The notes under the pieces: generated by a model
What the model was told of the DNA's origin: nothing
Databases searched by the model: none
What the model saw: the letters and a program-made list of their open reading frames with translations, nothing else
Program-made: the position numbers and the translations under genes
Assembly: GCA_017541275.1 (NCBI GenBank)
Contig: JAFXZM010000020.1
Span: forward strand, 49,677-113,676
DNA length: 64,000 nt
Direction of reading: 5' to 3'
Origin: Oscillospiraceae bacterium
Lineage (GTDB): Bacteria; Bacillota; Clostridia; Oscillospirales; Ruminococcaceae
Shown: piece after piece, positions 34,532 through 42,740 of the stretch
Position numbering within the stretch: position 1 is the first letter of the stretch
How the letters are laid out: each line of letters starts with the position of its first letter

Positions 34532-35656
34532 ATGAAAACTGTACTCGTCTGTCGGGAGACCGATCCGCGTGAAACCAGAGTCGCGCTGATCCCCGACGAT
34601 ATCAAAAAGCTCATCGCTATGGGCTTTTCATTCAAGGTCGTGCGCGGAGCGGGCGTCAAAAGCGGCTTTTCCGATGCCGCCTACGAAAAAGCCGGCGCCG
34701 TCATGATCGCCGACGAATCGCAGGGCTATGACAGCGAAATCGTCCTGCGGATCCTGAAGCCCGCCGGTGCGGACGGCCTGAAGCCCGATACGCTTCACAT
34801 TAGCTATCTTGACCCGTTCAATGAAAAGGCGCTTCTGCATGAAATGGCAGAGAAAAGAATTCAGGCGGTCTCGCTGGAGATGATTCCGCGCACCACGCTC
34901 GCGCAGAAAATGGATGTGCAGTCCTCGCAGACCTCGCTGGCGGGTTATGTTGCTGTTGTCAATGCGGCGGCACGGCTCCCGAAAATCCTGCCGATGATGG
35001 TCACACCGTCGGGCACGATCAATCCGGCCAGAGTGTTTATCATCGGTGTCGGCGTGGCGGGTTTGCAGGCAATCGCTACGGCAAAGCGTCTGGGTGCAAG
35101 AGTGGATGCGTTTGATACGCGCCCTGTCGTGGAGGAACAAGTCAAATCGCTCGGCGCGAGCTTTGTAAAGATCGACCTCGGCGAAATGGGGCAGACCGCT
35201 CAGGGCTATGCGAAGGAGCTGACGCCGGAGCAGATCAAAAAACAGCAGGAGGCACAGGCAAAGGTCTGCGAGCGCTCCAATATCGTCATCACAACCGCTA
35301 AGGTATTCGGCAGAAAGGCCCCCCGTCTGATCGGCAAGGACGTCATCGACCGGATGCAGCCGGGCTCGGTCATCGTTGATATGGCGGTTTCGACCGGCGG
35401 CAATGTCGAGGGCTCAAAGCTGTTTGAGGAGGTCGTCACGGACAACGGCGTTATCATCATGTCCGGCGATTTTCTGGAGCGGCAGGTGCCGTTTGATGCA
35501 TCGAAGATGCTCTCGGGCAACTTTACGGCATTTCTCACGCATTTCTACGATAAGGAAGCAAAGGAATTCAAGGTCAATTTGCAGGATGAAATCATGCGCG
35601 GCTGTCTGCTGACGCAGGGCGGAAAGATCATCCACGAACGGTTCAAGGAGGCATAA
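34532..35656 (+). CDS. pntAA: NAD(P) transhydrogenase alpha subunit, domain I
   Basis: NAD(H)-binding dI subunit of proton-translocating transhydrogenase. Opens KTVLVCRETDPRETRVALIP; the RQD-type region appears as KMDVQSSQTSLAGYVAVV near residue 130; Rossmann GVGVAGLQAIATAKRLGA near 170; AKVFGRKAPRLI near 257. 374 residues, normal for split alpha-1 subunits. Followed by the membrane subunits, which separates it from alanine dehydrogenase, its nearest relative. Confidence 0.93.
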   Translation: MKTVLVCRETDPRETRVALIPDDIKKLIAMGFSFKVVRGAGVKSGFSDAAYEKAGAVMIADESQGYDSEIVLRILKPAGADGLKPDTLHISYLDPFNEKALLHEMAEKRIQAVSLEMIPRTTLAQKMDVQSSQTSLAGYVAVVNAAARLPKILPMMVTPSGTINPARVFIIGVGVAGLQAIATAKRLGARVDAFDTRPVVEEQVKSLGASFVKIDLGEMGQTAQGYAKELTPEQIKKQQEAQAKVCERSNIVITTAKVFGRKAPRLIGKDVIDRMQPGSVIVDMAVSTGGNVEGSKLFEEVVTDNGVIIMSGDFLERQVPFDASKMLSGNFTAFLTHFYDKEAKEFKVNLQDEIMRGCLLTQGGKIIHERFKEA

Positions 35657-35657
35657 T

Positions 35658-35963
35658 ATGGGCGAAATCATGCTGTTGATTTTTGTATTTGTGATCGCGG
35701 GATTCCTAGGTGTCGAGCTGATCTCCAAGGTTCCCTCGCAGCTTCATACGCCGCTGATGTCCGGTACGAACGCGATCTCCGGCATCACAATCGTCGGCGC
35801 GATGTCCGCAACTGCGGTCGCTGTCCTGAGCGGTGATAACATTGTCGGTCAGGTGTTCGGCATCATTGCCATTGTGCTGGCCGCGATCAATGTGGTCGGC
35901 GGCTATCTGGTCACAGACCGCATGCTCGGCATGTTCAAGAAGAAGGGGGATAAAAACAAGTGA
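35658..35963 (+). CDS. pntAB: NAD(P) transhydrogenase alpha-2 membrane subunit
   Basis: 101 residues with three membrane helices (about 3-20, 38-58, 62-85). LHTPLMSGTNAISGITIVGA near residue 30 is the conserved family segment. It starts 1 bp after pntAA and overlaps pntB by 4 bp. With pntB it forms the proton channel. Confidence 0.92.
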   Translation: MGEIMLLIFVFVIAGFLGVELISKVPSQLHTPLMSGTNAISGITIVGAMSATAVAVLSGDNIVGQVFGIIAIVLAAINVVGGYLVTDRMLGMFKKKGDKNK

Positions 35964-37369
35964 GAGACATTATCATCACCGTTCTTTATATGATCTCGGC
36001 GGTGCTGTTTATCCGCGGCATCAAGCTGCTCGGCAAGGCCGATACGGCACGGAAGGGCAACGGTCTTTCCGCGGTCGGCATGCTGATTGCGGTGATTACG
36101 GTTCTGTTTGAAAAGCAGGTCGTATCGGCCGGAATGAACAGCTATCTGATGATCGCAGCAGCAGTCATTGTCGGCAGCATCATCGGCGCAGTCTGGGCAA
36201 AAAAGGTCGAGATGACCGGTATGCCGCAGCTCGTCGCGCTGTTCAACGGCTTCGGCGGTCTGTCCTCACTGCTGGTCGCGCTCGCACAGTATGCAAATTA
36301 CCGCACGGTCGGCGCGGATGCAGTCCCGTTTGAGGGCGTCACAATGGGCCTGACCATCGCGATCGGTGCAATCGCGTTTACAGGCTCCGTGGTCGCCTGG
36401 GGCAAGCTCTCCGGCAAAATGTTCAAAAAATCCGTGACGATCCCGGCGAAAAACGCGCTGAACGCCTTGCTTGCAATCGCCGGCCTTGCGGGCATCTGTC
36501 TGTATGCCTTCAGCGGCAGCGATGCGCAGCTTGGCTTCATCGGCATCATTGCCGTAACGGCAGCATTCCTGATTCTCGGCTTTACAATGGTCGTTACAAT
36601 CGGCGGCGGCGATATGCCGGTCATCATCTCGCTGCTGAATGCGTTTTCGGGTCTGGCGGCTGCATTTGCGGGCCTTGCGCTCAATAACTCTGTGCTGGTC
36701 GTGTCGGGATGTCTGGTCGGTACCTCCGGTCTCATTCTCACACTCATCATGTGCAAGGCGATGAACCGCACGCTGTATGCGCTCCTGTTCGGCAGCTTCG
36801 GTGCATCGAAGTCGAAGGGCGCGGCAGGCAGCGGCAAGGAGCCGAAGTCAATGTCCGTCGAGGATGCTTACCTGATTCTCGAAGCGGCCTCCTCGGTCGT
36901 GTTCATTCCCGGCTACGGCATGGCTGTTGCGCAGGCGCAGCATGCAGTCAAGGAGCTGTGCGATAAACTGGAGGAGAACGGCGCAGAGGTCAGCTTTGCG
37001 ATTCACCCGGTCGCCGGCCGTATGCCCGGTCATATGAACGTGCTGCTCGCAGAAGCAAACGTGCCCTATGAGCAGCTCAAAACTGCGGATGAAATGAACC
37101 CGCAGATGCCGAATACTGACGTCGCAATCGTCATTGGTGCAAACGACGTTGTCAACCCCTCCGCACAGACGGACGAATCCTCGCCGCTCTATGGCATGCC
37201 GATCATCAATGCCTATGAAGCGCGGACGGTCTTTGTGCTGAAGCGCGGCAAGGGCGCGGGCTTCTCCGGCGTCGAAAATCCGCTGTTCACGAACGATAAT
37301 ACCGTCATGATCTACGGCGACGCCAAGCAGACCGTTTCCTCGCTTGTCAGTGAATTTGACGACAAATGA
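35960..37369 (+). CDS. pntB: NAD(P) transhydrogenase beta subunit
   Basis: 469 residues. The first 270 are membrane helices of domain II, including MPQLVALFNGFGGLSS and GGGDMPVIISLLNAFSG. Domain III (about 290-469) binds NADP(H): VFIPGYGMAVAQAQHAVKEL, FAIHPVAGRMPGHMNVLLAE, VAIVIGANDVVNP and the final KRGKGAGFSG. The complex uses proton motive force to make NADPH from NADH, which would feed NADPH-linked GdhA. Confidence 0.95.
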   Translation: MRDIIITVLYMISAVLFIRGIKLLGKADTARKGNGLSAVGMLIAVITVLFEKQVVSAGMNSYLMIAAAVIVGSIIGAVWAKKVEMTGMPQLVALFNGFGGLSSLLVALAQYANYRTVGADAVPFEGVTMGLTIAIGAIAFTGSVVAWGKLSGKMFKKSVTIPAKNALNALLAIAGLAGICLYAFSGSDAQLGFIGIIAVTAAFLILGFTMVVTIGGGDMPVIISLLNAFSGLAAAFAGLALNNSVLVVSGCLVGTSGLILTLIMCKAMNRTLYALLFGSFGASKSKGAAGSGKEPKSMSVEDAYLILEAASSVVFIPGYGMAVAQAQHAVKELCDKLEENGAEVSFAIHPVAGRMPGHMNVLLAEANVPYEQLKTADEMNPQMPNTDVAIVIGANDVVNPSAQTDESSPLYGMPIINAYEARTVFVLKRGKGAGFSGVENPLFTNDNTVMIYGDAKQTVSSLVSEFDDK

Positions 37370-37438
37370 TCCTTTTGACGAAATCTGTGTGACATTCGCA
37401 TAATAAACTGGTCTGATTAACAAAATGCAGAAAAACGC

Positions 37439-37467
37439 TTGACAAATCTTTCACAATATGCTATACT
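37439..37467 (+). promoter_or_regulatory. amtB promoter
   Basis: TTGACA (37439-37444), 17 bp, TATACT (37462-37467). It starts a leader of about 190 nt. Confidence 0.85.
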
Positions 37468-37486
37468 GTCATCAGAACAGCAAAGG

Positions 37487-37520
37487 GGCTGCGGAGAACG
37501 CCGAATCTCCGCAGCCTTTT
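37487..37520 (+). terminator. First hairpin in the amtB leader
   Basis: An 11-bp perfect stem (GGCTGCGGAGA with its complement), 8-base loop ACGCCGAA, followed by TTTT. It may be a weak terminator or a structural element of the leader. Confidence 0.6.
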
Positions 37521-37526
37521 GATGTT

Positions 37527-37620
37527 TTCACATCAGCGCGAAATGTGAAGCGCTGCAGGCGGAAAACTATGCACAATGGGGTGCGTGATGCCGGAAAACC
37601 GGTGTCGCGCACCTTTTTTA
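37527..37620 (+). promoter_or_regulatory. ANTAR-type antitermination leader of amtB
   Basis: P2 is ATGCAC (37569-37574), loop AATGGG, GTGCGT (37581-37586): 6 bp with a hexaloop that has A at 1 and G at 4. Its 3' arm is also the 5' arm of a 15-bp terminator (37580-37594 with 37599-37613, AAAA loop, six T). P1 can be drawn in two ways: CAGCGC/GCGCTG (37534-37555) with hexaloop AATGTG inside two mismatches, or TTCACAT/ATGTGAA (37527-37549) with loop AGCGCG. The two P1 helices together could make a pseudoknot. Known ANTAR proteins bind paired hexaloop hairpins and block such terminators. No ANTAR protein is in this window. Confidence 0.7.
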
Positions 37621-37664
37621 TGTTCCGCAGGCAGTTGATTATCAAGGAAATGGAGGAATGATTT

Positions 37665-39416
37665 ATGAACGATATCATTCAAACGGTAGACAGTGAAGTG
37701 TTTGCGATCTGGTTCCTGATCGGCGCTGCACTTGTATTCTTTATGCAGGCGGGCTTTGCGATGGTGGAAACGGGCTTTACCCGTGCAAAGAATGCCGCCA
37801 ATATCATTATGAAAAACCTCATGGACTTCTGTATCGGCACCCCGATGTTCGTACTGATCGGCTTCGGACTGTTCATGGGCGAGGATGCCTGCGGACTGAT
37901 CGGCAAGCCCGGTTTTGACGTATTCACTGCATACGAAAACTTCGACTGGTCGAATTTCGTGTTCAATCTTGTGTTCTGCGCAACCGCCGCAACGATCGTT
38001 TCCGGCGCAATGGCAGAGCGCTGTAAGTTCCTCTCGTACTGCATTTATTCCGGCATCATCAGTGCGCTGGTCTATCCGATCGAGGCACACTGGATCTGGG
38101 GCGGCGGCTGGCTCGCACAGCTCGGCTTCCACGATTTCGCCGGTTCCTGCGCCATTCATATGGTCGGCGGTATCGCCGCACTGGTCGGCGCAAAGATTCT
38201 TGGGCCGCGTATCGGCAAATTCTCGAAGAAGTCTGACGGCAAGATTCAGCCGAATGCAATCCCCGGCCATAACCTGACGCTCGGCGCACTCGGATGTTTC
38301 ATTCTCTGGTTCGGCTGGTACGGCTTCAACGGCGCTGCATGTACAAGCACAGGTCAGCTTGCATCTGTCTTTGTGACAACAACGATCGCACCGGCAGTTG
38401 CAACTGTTACATGTATGATCTTCACATGGGTGAAATACGGCAAGCCGGATGTTTCGATGTGTCTGAATGCATCGCTTGCCGGACTGGTCGGCATCACCGC
38501 CGGCTGCGATGTCATGGATGCTGCGGGTGCAAGCATTGTCGGTATCGTGTCCGGATTGCTGGTCTGCTTCGGTGTCTGGCTGCTCGACTACGTACTGCAT
38601 ATCGACGATCCGGTCGGTGCGGTTGCTGTCCACATGATGAACGGCATCTGGGGTACGATTGCGGTCGGTCTGTTCGCAACCACGAGTGCTCCGGGCAATG
38701 ATACAATGAACGGTCTGTTCTACGGCGGCGGATTCGATCTCCTCGGCACGCAGCTGATCGGCTTCGGTGCAGTTGCAGCATGGGCAGCAGTGACAATGAC
38801 AGTTGTATTCCTTGTGATTAAGCACACGATTGGCCTGCGCGCTTCTGAGCAGGAGGAAATCCTCGGTATGGACGCAACAGAGCACGGTCTGGTCAGCTCG
38901 TATGCAGACTTCATGCCCGCGATGAATGAGGCGGCAATCGCCGGCTATGTCAAGGGCGATGCCAAGAGCGTCAAGAAGGTACCGGAGAAGGTTCCGGCTG
39001 AATCGGCTGTTCCGGTCGAGAACAACGTCCCGAATGACGTTAAGGCGCCGAAGATGACAAAAATCGCAGTTGTGTTCAATCAGGAGAAGCTGCACCACTT
39101 CATTCACGCGATGGAGCGCATCGGCATTACCGGTGTGACCGTCACGAATGTCATGGGCTGCGGCATCCAGAAATCCAACAGTTATTACCGCGGCGCGAAG
39201 ATGAGCGCAACGCTGCATCCGAAGATCAAGGCAGAGATTGTTGTCTGCAAGGTGCCGGTCGATACCGTTGTCAAGACGGCGCGCGATGTGCTGTATACGG
39301 GTCAGGTCGGCGACGGCAAGATCTTTATCTACCCGGTGGAGCGTGTAATTAAGGTACGCACCGGCTCTGTAAACTATGATGCACTTCAGAGCGAGGAGCT
39401 GCCGGAAACGAATTAA
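37665..39416 (+). CDS. amtB: Ammonium transporter fused to a PII signalling domain
   Basis: Residues 1-430 are an Amt channel with about 11 membrane helices. The twin pore histidines are in CAIHMVGG (near 165) and VAVHMMNGIWG (near 324). A Pro/Val-rich linker (about 435-462) leads to a full PII/GlnK domain (463-583): the T-loop GCGIQKSNSYYRGAK and the signature VGDGKIFIYPVERVIKVRTG. PII proteins usually plug Amt channels according to 2-oxoglutarate and ATP/ADP; here the regulator is covalently attached. Start ATG 37665 after GGAGG. The uridylylation Tyr position in the T-loop holds Tyr (SYYRG), so modification is possible. Confidence 0.95.
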   Translation: MNDIIQTVDSEVFAIWFLIGAALVFFMQAGFAMVETGFTRAKNAANIIMKNLMDFCIGTPMFVLIGFGLFMGEDACGLIGKPGFDVFTAYENFDWSNFVFNLVFCATAATIVSGAMAERCKFLSYCIYSGIISALVYPIEAHWIWGGGWLAQLGFHDFAGSCAIHMVGGIAALVGAKILGPRIGKFSKKSDGKIQPNAIPGHNLTLGALGCFILWFGWYGFNGAACTSTGQLASVFVTTTIAPAVATVTCMIFTWVKYGKPDVSMCLNASLAGLVGITAGCDVMDAAGASIVGIVSGLLVCFGVWLLDYVLHIDDPVGAVAVHMMNGIWGTIAVGLFATTSAPGNDTMNGLFYGGGFDLLGTQLIGFGAVAAWAAVTMTVVFLVIKHTIGLRASEQEEILGMDATEHGLVSSYADFMPAMNEAAIAGYVKGDAKSVKKVPEKVPAESAVPVENNVPNDVKAPKMTKIAVVFNQEKLHHFIHAMERIGITGVTVTNVMGCGIQKSNSYYRGAKMSATLHPKIKAEIVVCKVPVDTVVKTARDVLYTGQVGDGKIFIYPVERVIKVRTGSVNYDALQSEELPETN

Positions 39417-39446
39417 GCCATCACCTAACATCTCATTTCCTTACAA

Positions 39447-39486
39447 AGCAGCAGAGGCACGGTGTAACAGCCGTGCCTTTGCTGCT
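39447..39486 (+). terminator. amtB terminator
   Basis: AGCAGCAGAGGCACGG (39447-39462) pairs with CCGTGCCTTTGCTGCT (39471-39486) with few mismatches and an 8-base loop. No long T-run follows. Confidence 0.7.
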
Positions 39487-39603
39487 GAAAATGCCGCTGC
39501 AAAAAAATGCCCCCGCAGATTAAGACGGGTACCCATATAGAAGTTTTGCCCCTGAGCCTTTCAAAGTGCTCAGGGGCATTGTACTTATTGTTACTAAGCT
39601 AAA

Positions 39604-39849
39604 TCAGAATTTGCATACTAAAAATGCGCATAGAAAGGATAAAATAAAGAAGAAAAAACATATTTTATTTTTCTTTTTTAGAAGATACAATGCAAATGAA
39701 CCAAAAGATACTGCAAAGCATAAAGCCGAATATTTCGACGAAATATTTGATTTTCCAAATGTTCCCATCAACAATAATATACAACCAACTATTGAAATAA
39801 TGGCAAAGAATATGCTGAATATCAATTCACCAATATTATGATTTTTCAC
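39604..39849 (-). CDS. Small AT-rich membrane protein in the cassette (81 aa)
   Basis: Two to three hydrophobic segments: GELIFSIFFAIISIVGCILLL, SALCFAVSFGSFALYLL and ICFFFFILSFLCAFLV. The start is GTG at 39849 with AGGTGA upstream. Base composition is unlike all neighbours, suggesting transfer. Unknown function; cargo such as a small toxin or immunity protein is conceivable but unsupported. Confidence 0.6.
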   Translation of the reverse strand: MKNHNIGELIFSIFFAIISIVGCILLLMGTFGKSNISSKYSALCFAVSFGSFALYLLKKKNKICFFFFILSFLCAFLVCKF

Positions 39850-39890
39850 TTGATTTCACCTATATATTTAAATTCCTATTTATGCTAGTA

Positions 39891-39919
39891 ATTATAGCAC
39901 AGTATGGAAGGTCTGTCAA
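39891..39919 (-). promoter_or_regulatory. Perfect consensus promoter inside the cassette
   Basis: On the minus strand TTGACA (39914-39919), 17 bp, TATAAT (39891-39896), about 40 bp before the GTG start of the cassette gene. Confidence 0.85.
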
Positions 39920-40013
39920 TAGAAACGCCATAGTACTTCTGACTTTGCATCAGAAATACCATGGCTTAAAACTTCTATATCAGTGCCGACCTTACTCTGC
40001 GGGGGCATGCCTG

Positions 40014-40859
40014 TTATCGGTATGAAGCAATGATGTCTTCCTTCTGGAGTCCTGTCCGGCCCGTGCAGTCATATTCCTCATGGAAAAGCTGTGTCGGCTG
40101 ATTGACCGGTACAACGTGACGGCCGCCGGCATGCTTGTAGGCGGTAATCCGGAAGCAGACGCGCTCGGGCTCGACTGCATCAAGCATGATCGTCATATCG
40201 CCCTCGGTCTGCTCAGTGCCGATGAGTCTGGTTGCTGCCGAGAACTGATAGATGATCGGCAGACCGTAGGAAAATGTGTGCATGATAGTCAGAACCGGCT
40301 TGCGCTTCTCGGCAATCCACTGTTCATGCGGGGTATTGCGGAAAGAATCCTGCGCAATGAGCTCCGGTGTGACAGGCATATTCAGATTTTTCAGGCGGGC
40401 ACAGCCAGAGAATGCCCCGCTGCGGATTGCATGCAGCGAACGCGGCAGGGTGACTGTTTCCAGTGCAGCGCAGTTATGGAATGCGTTTGCGCCGATCACA
40501 GCAACACCGTCCGGAATCACGATCTCCCGCAGGAGGCCGCAGCCCTCAAAGCAGCCGATCCCGATGACGCCGTTTGAGCCGTCCGGGTAACGCATTTCGC
40601 CGGGCATGACGATGTTTTCAAGCTGATCGCAGTCGCGGAAGGCATATGCGCCGATCTCGCAGACCGAATTAGACAGCTTGATGCGCTTCAGATTTCTGCA
40701 CTCGCGAAAGCCGCTCTCGCCGATGACGAGCACCGAATCCGGCATTTCGACCTCAGCAAAGCCCTGCTTGCGGAATTCGCCGCGCTCCACGCGGTCCTTA
40801 TTGCGGTAACGGATCTTATCCGTTTTTTCAGCAGCTTGTTTTTTTCCGAATAAGCCCAT
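40014..40859 (-). CDS. Intracellular BspA-type LRR protein (281 aa)
   Basis: Residues 45-165 hold five LRR_5 units (SGFRECRNLKRIKL, AYAFRDCDQLENIVMP, NAFHNCAALETVTLP). A separate C-terminal region of about 110 residues (VLTIMHTFSYGLPIIYQF; VCFRITAYKH) is not recognised. There is no signal peptide, unlike most BspA proteins. I start at the ATG at 40859 (GAGGG upstream); an ATG at 40877 is possible. The stop lies 6 bp outside the cassette. Confidence 0.78.
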   Translation of the reverse strand: MGLFGKKQAAEKTDKIRYRNKDRVERGEFRKQGFAEVEMPDSVLVIGESGFRECRNLKRIKLSNSVCEIGAYAFRDCDQLENIVMPGEMRYPDGSNGVIGIGCFEGCGLLREIVIPDGVAVIGANAFHNCAALETVTLPRSLHAIRSGAFSGCARLKNLNMPVTPELIAQDSFRNTPHEQWIAEKRKPVLTIMHTFSYGLPIIYQFSAATRLIGTEQTEGDMTIMLDAVEPERVCFRITAYKHAGGRHVVPVNQPTQLFHEEYDCTGRTGLQKEDIIASYR

Positions 40860-40910
40860 AATCCAACCCTCTTTCATGTTATTGTCCCGGTTGTATGTCT
40901 GTTTCCGGGC

Positions 40911-40938
40911 ATTATACCGCAGATTTGCTGCGGTTCAA
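40911..40938 (-). promoter_or_regulatory. Promoter with a dyad in its spacer
   Basis: On the minus strand TTGAAC (40933-40938), 16 bp, TATAAT (40911-40916). CCGCAG-CAAAT-CTGCGG (40917-40933) fills the spacer, a likely operator for a repressor controlling the LRR gene. Confidence 0.6.
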
Positions 40939-40959
40939 ACCAGATCCGGCTGTTTCGGA

Positions 40960-41592
40960 TCAGACAATGATGATCGTATAGACGATCTCGCTGATGATAT
41001 CCGGATTGTTCTTATCGAAGAAGAATTCGACTGCCTTGCCGTCAGCCTTGTACATGGCAAAAACAGTTGTTTCCTGTGTCGGTGTGCCGTATTTTGCGAC
41101 CATGTCATCATAGGTATCGCCGACCTTGATGCCCTCGTTTGTCGCGACAGTGCCGTCGAGCAGATCGACCTCATAGATTCTGTTGAGGCTCTGGTCATGC
41201 TCATCCGGATAGGTGACGACCTGAAGGCCGCCGTAGGTGTAGTACATGCTGGTGCCGGTGTATGCGCAGGACGGTGCCTCGAACATCTTGTCATAGGTGC
41301 CGAGATTTGCGATGATATCGTCAGCCGGCTCACCGACCACGATCTTCATGCCGTTTGCGACATAATCGTAGGTGATGGCGCCTGCCGGTGCTGCCTCAGA
41401 GGAATCTGCCGGCGCATCGGATGCAGCGGGAGCGGTGTCCGCAGCCGGTGCGGAGGTGCTTTCAGCGGCGGAGGACTCTGCGCCCGAAGCTGCGCCGGAA
41501 GAACCCGCTGCCGAAGAGCTGTCGCCGCCGCAGGCGGTCAGGCCGCAGAGCATCATAGCTGCCAGTGCTGCACATACAATCTTCTTGTTCAT
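40960..41592 (-). CDS. Lipoprotein with low-complexity stalk (210 aa)
   Basis: Signal peptide with lipobox LTAC (Cys 20), then a Ser/Ala/Glu-rich linker to about residue 75. The C-terminal domain has GMKIVVGEPADDIIANLGTY and GIKVGDTYDDMVAKYGTPTQE, a duplicated SmpA/BamE-like beta-alpha pattern. I start at the ATG at 41592, 12 bases after AAAGG. It is 58 bp downstream of the SGNH gene and probably the last gene of the dlt-like operon. Confidence 0.75.
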   Translation of the reverse strand: MNKKIVCAALAAMMLCGLTACGGDSSSAAGSSGAASGAESSAAESTSAPAADTAPAASDAPADSSEAAPAGAITYDYVANGMKIVVGEPADDIIANLGTYDKMFEAPSCAYTGTSMYYTYGGLQVVTYPDEHDQSLNRIYEVDLLDGTVATNEGIKVGDTYDDMVAKYGTPTQETTVFAMYKADGKAVEFFFDKNNPDIISEIVYTIIIV

Positions 41593-41650
41593 TTCAAAAA
41601 ACATCCTTTCATTCTCTTGCATTGCATATTTCTGAAAAGGGCGGCGGCAC

Positions 41651-42721
41651 TCACTGTGCTTCGCCCTTGACATTGCCGTATTCTTCGAGGTTTTTGAGCT
41701 GCCTGTCGATCTCGGCATCATAGCGCGACTTGATCTCAGCCCATTCCGCGGCGAGCTTTTCCTCTCCGCTGCGGTCCTTCAGTTCATAGCGATCGACGAG
41801 ATACTGACCGAACCAGTCCGAGAGCTTTTCCGCGCCGTAGACATTGAGATGCAGTCCGGCGTCATAGGTATCGGTGGTGTAATCTATGCCGGTCTGCGCC
41901 TGAATATCCTCATCGAGAAAATTGATATACGGAAGATGATATTTTTCAGCATAATCCCTGATCTGCTGATCCCATTCCTCATACCAGAAGGGATAGAGTG
42001 AGGGTGCCTTGATAAGCACGAGCTGAATGCCGTTTTCCGCGCAGAGCGACATCATTTTATCGAGATAGTTCCAGCAGTTGTCGCTGAATGTATAGTCGGT
42101 CAGCGGCGTACCGGGCGGCACATTCTCCGCGGGCTTTGCGTCCGCGCGGAGGTAGTAGCCGGAAAAGAAATTCGGCTCTGCCCCGAAGAAATACTTGAAA
42201 TCGTCGGAATTGATCTCACTCCAGCGGCTGTGGTAGCGCAGGATCGGGAAAACATAGGAGAGGAAGCTCTCCTCCTCGGTCATCGAAGCCTTGATGCAGT
42301 CCACCTTGGATTTCGACCAGCGCATTCCCTCGATCGACATGCGGTTATAGGCCTCGCTCTGCGGCTCGCCGTACTTCATCGAGAGCACATTGAACACGAC
42401 CACATCGGGCTTTTCATAGCGCAGGGTATCCTCCAGCAGATAATAGCTCTGCCAGATGAGCTGCTGTGCGGAGCCGCGGATCGTGCTGGAGATGCCGTAT
42501 TTTTCCCAGAGCTCGACCGGCGAGAAATTCTCATAGCATTCGCAGTCGCCGATGAACAGGACATCGTGATCCATGCCGGTATTATAATAGTCGGCGATCA
42601 GGTTGCCTTCAACCACATCGGACATATATTTCGGCTGAAGCAGGCGCTGTGCAGCCGCGAGCAGAACACCCGCGCTGACCAGCATCGCCGCTCCCGCGAA
42701 AATCACTTTTTTCTTACCCAT
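41651..42721 (-). CDS. DltD/AlgJ-like SGNH-fold protein (356 aa)
   Basis: An N-terminal membrane anchor (residues 5-25) and an exterior SGNH-like domain. The block I motif reads VLFIGDCECYENFSP near residue 53, with Cys where the usual Ser nucleophile would be. The closing D-x-x-H motif is YDAGLHLNVYGAEKL near 308. DltD-type partners complete transfer of the acyl group from the MBOAT protein to the acceptor. A charged helical tail follows. It lies 19 bp after the MBOAT gene. Confidence 0.78.
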   Translation of the reverse strand: MGKKKVIFAGAAMLVSAGVLLAAAQRLLQPKYMSDVVEGNLIADYYNTGMDHDVLFIGDCECYENFSPVELWEKYGISSTIRGSAQQLIWQSYYLLEDTLRYEKPDVVVFNVLSMKYGEPQSEAYNRMSIEGMRWSKSKVDCIKASMTEEESFLSYVFPILRYHSRWSEINSDDFKYFFGAEPNFFSGYYLRADAKPAENVPPGTPLTDYTFSDNCWNYLDKMMSLCAENGIQLVLIKAPSLYPFWYEEWDQQIRDYAEKYHLPYINFLDEDIQAQTGIDYTTDTYDAGLHLNVYGAEKLSDWFGQYLVDRYELKDRSGEEKLAAEWAEIKSRYDAEIDRQLKNLEEYGNVKGEAQ

Positions 42722-42740
42722 TGTTGCTCCTCATTCGCGA

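Larger units (their letters stand above)
39507..40008. mobile_element. 500-bp AT-rich cassette with imperfect terminal inverted repeats
   Basis: The ends are imperfect inverted repeats of about 40 bp, 39507-39547 and 39968-40008. They share TGCCCCCGCAG at the tips and ATATAGAAGTTTT inside, about 80% identity. Each end is followed inward by a second hairpin (GCCCCTGAGC/GCTCAGGGGC; and one centred on CTTTGCA). The interior is much richer in A and T than the rest of the window and holds one small gene with its own consensus promoter. No transposase; no clear target duplication. It is MITE-like, but could also be another class of cassette. Confidence 0.65.

Noticed and set aside
37533-39431. 632-codon open frame on the minus strand across amtB
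   Set aside because: It is antisense to a clear AmtB-PII fusion, His/Cys/Arg-rich without domain pattern, and explained by the codon bias of the real gene.
39566-39841. Plus-strand frame inside the AT-rich cassette
   Set aside because: The minus-strand frame has a consensus promoter, ribosome site and membrane-helix pattern; the plus frame has none.
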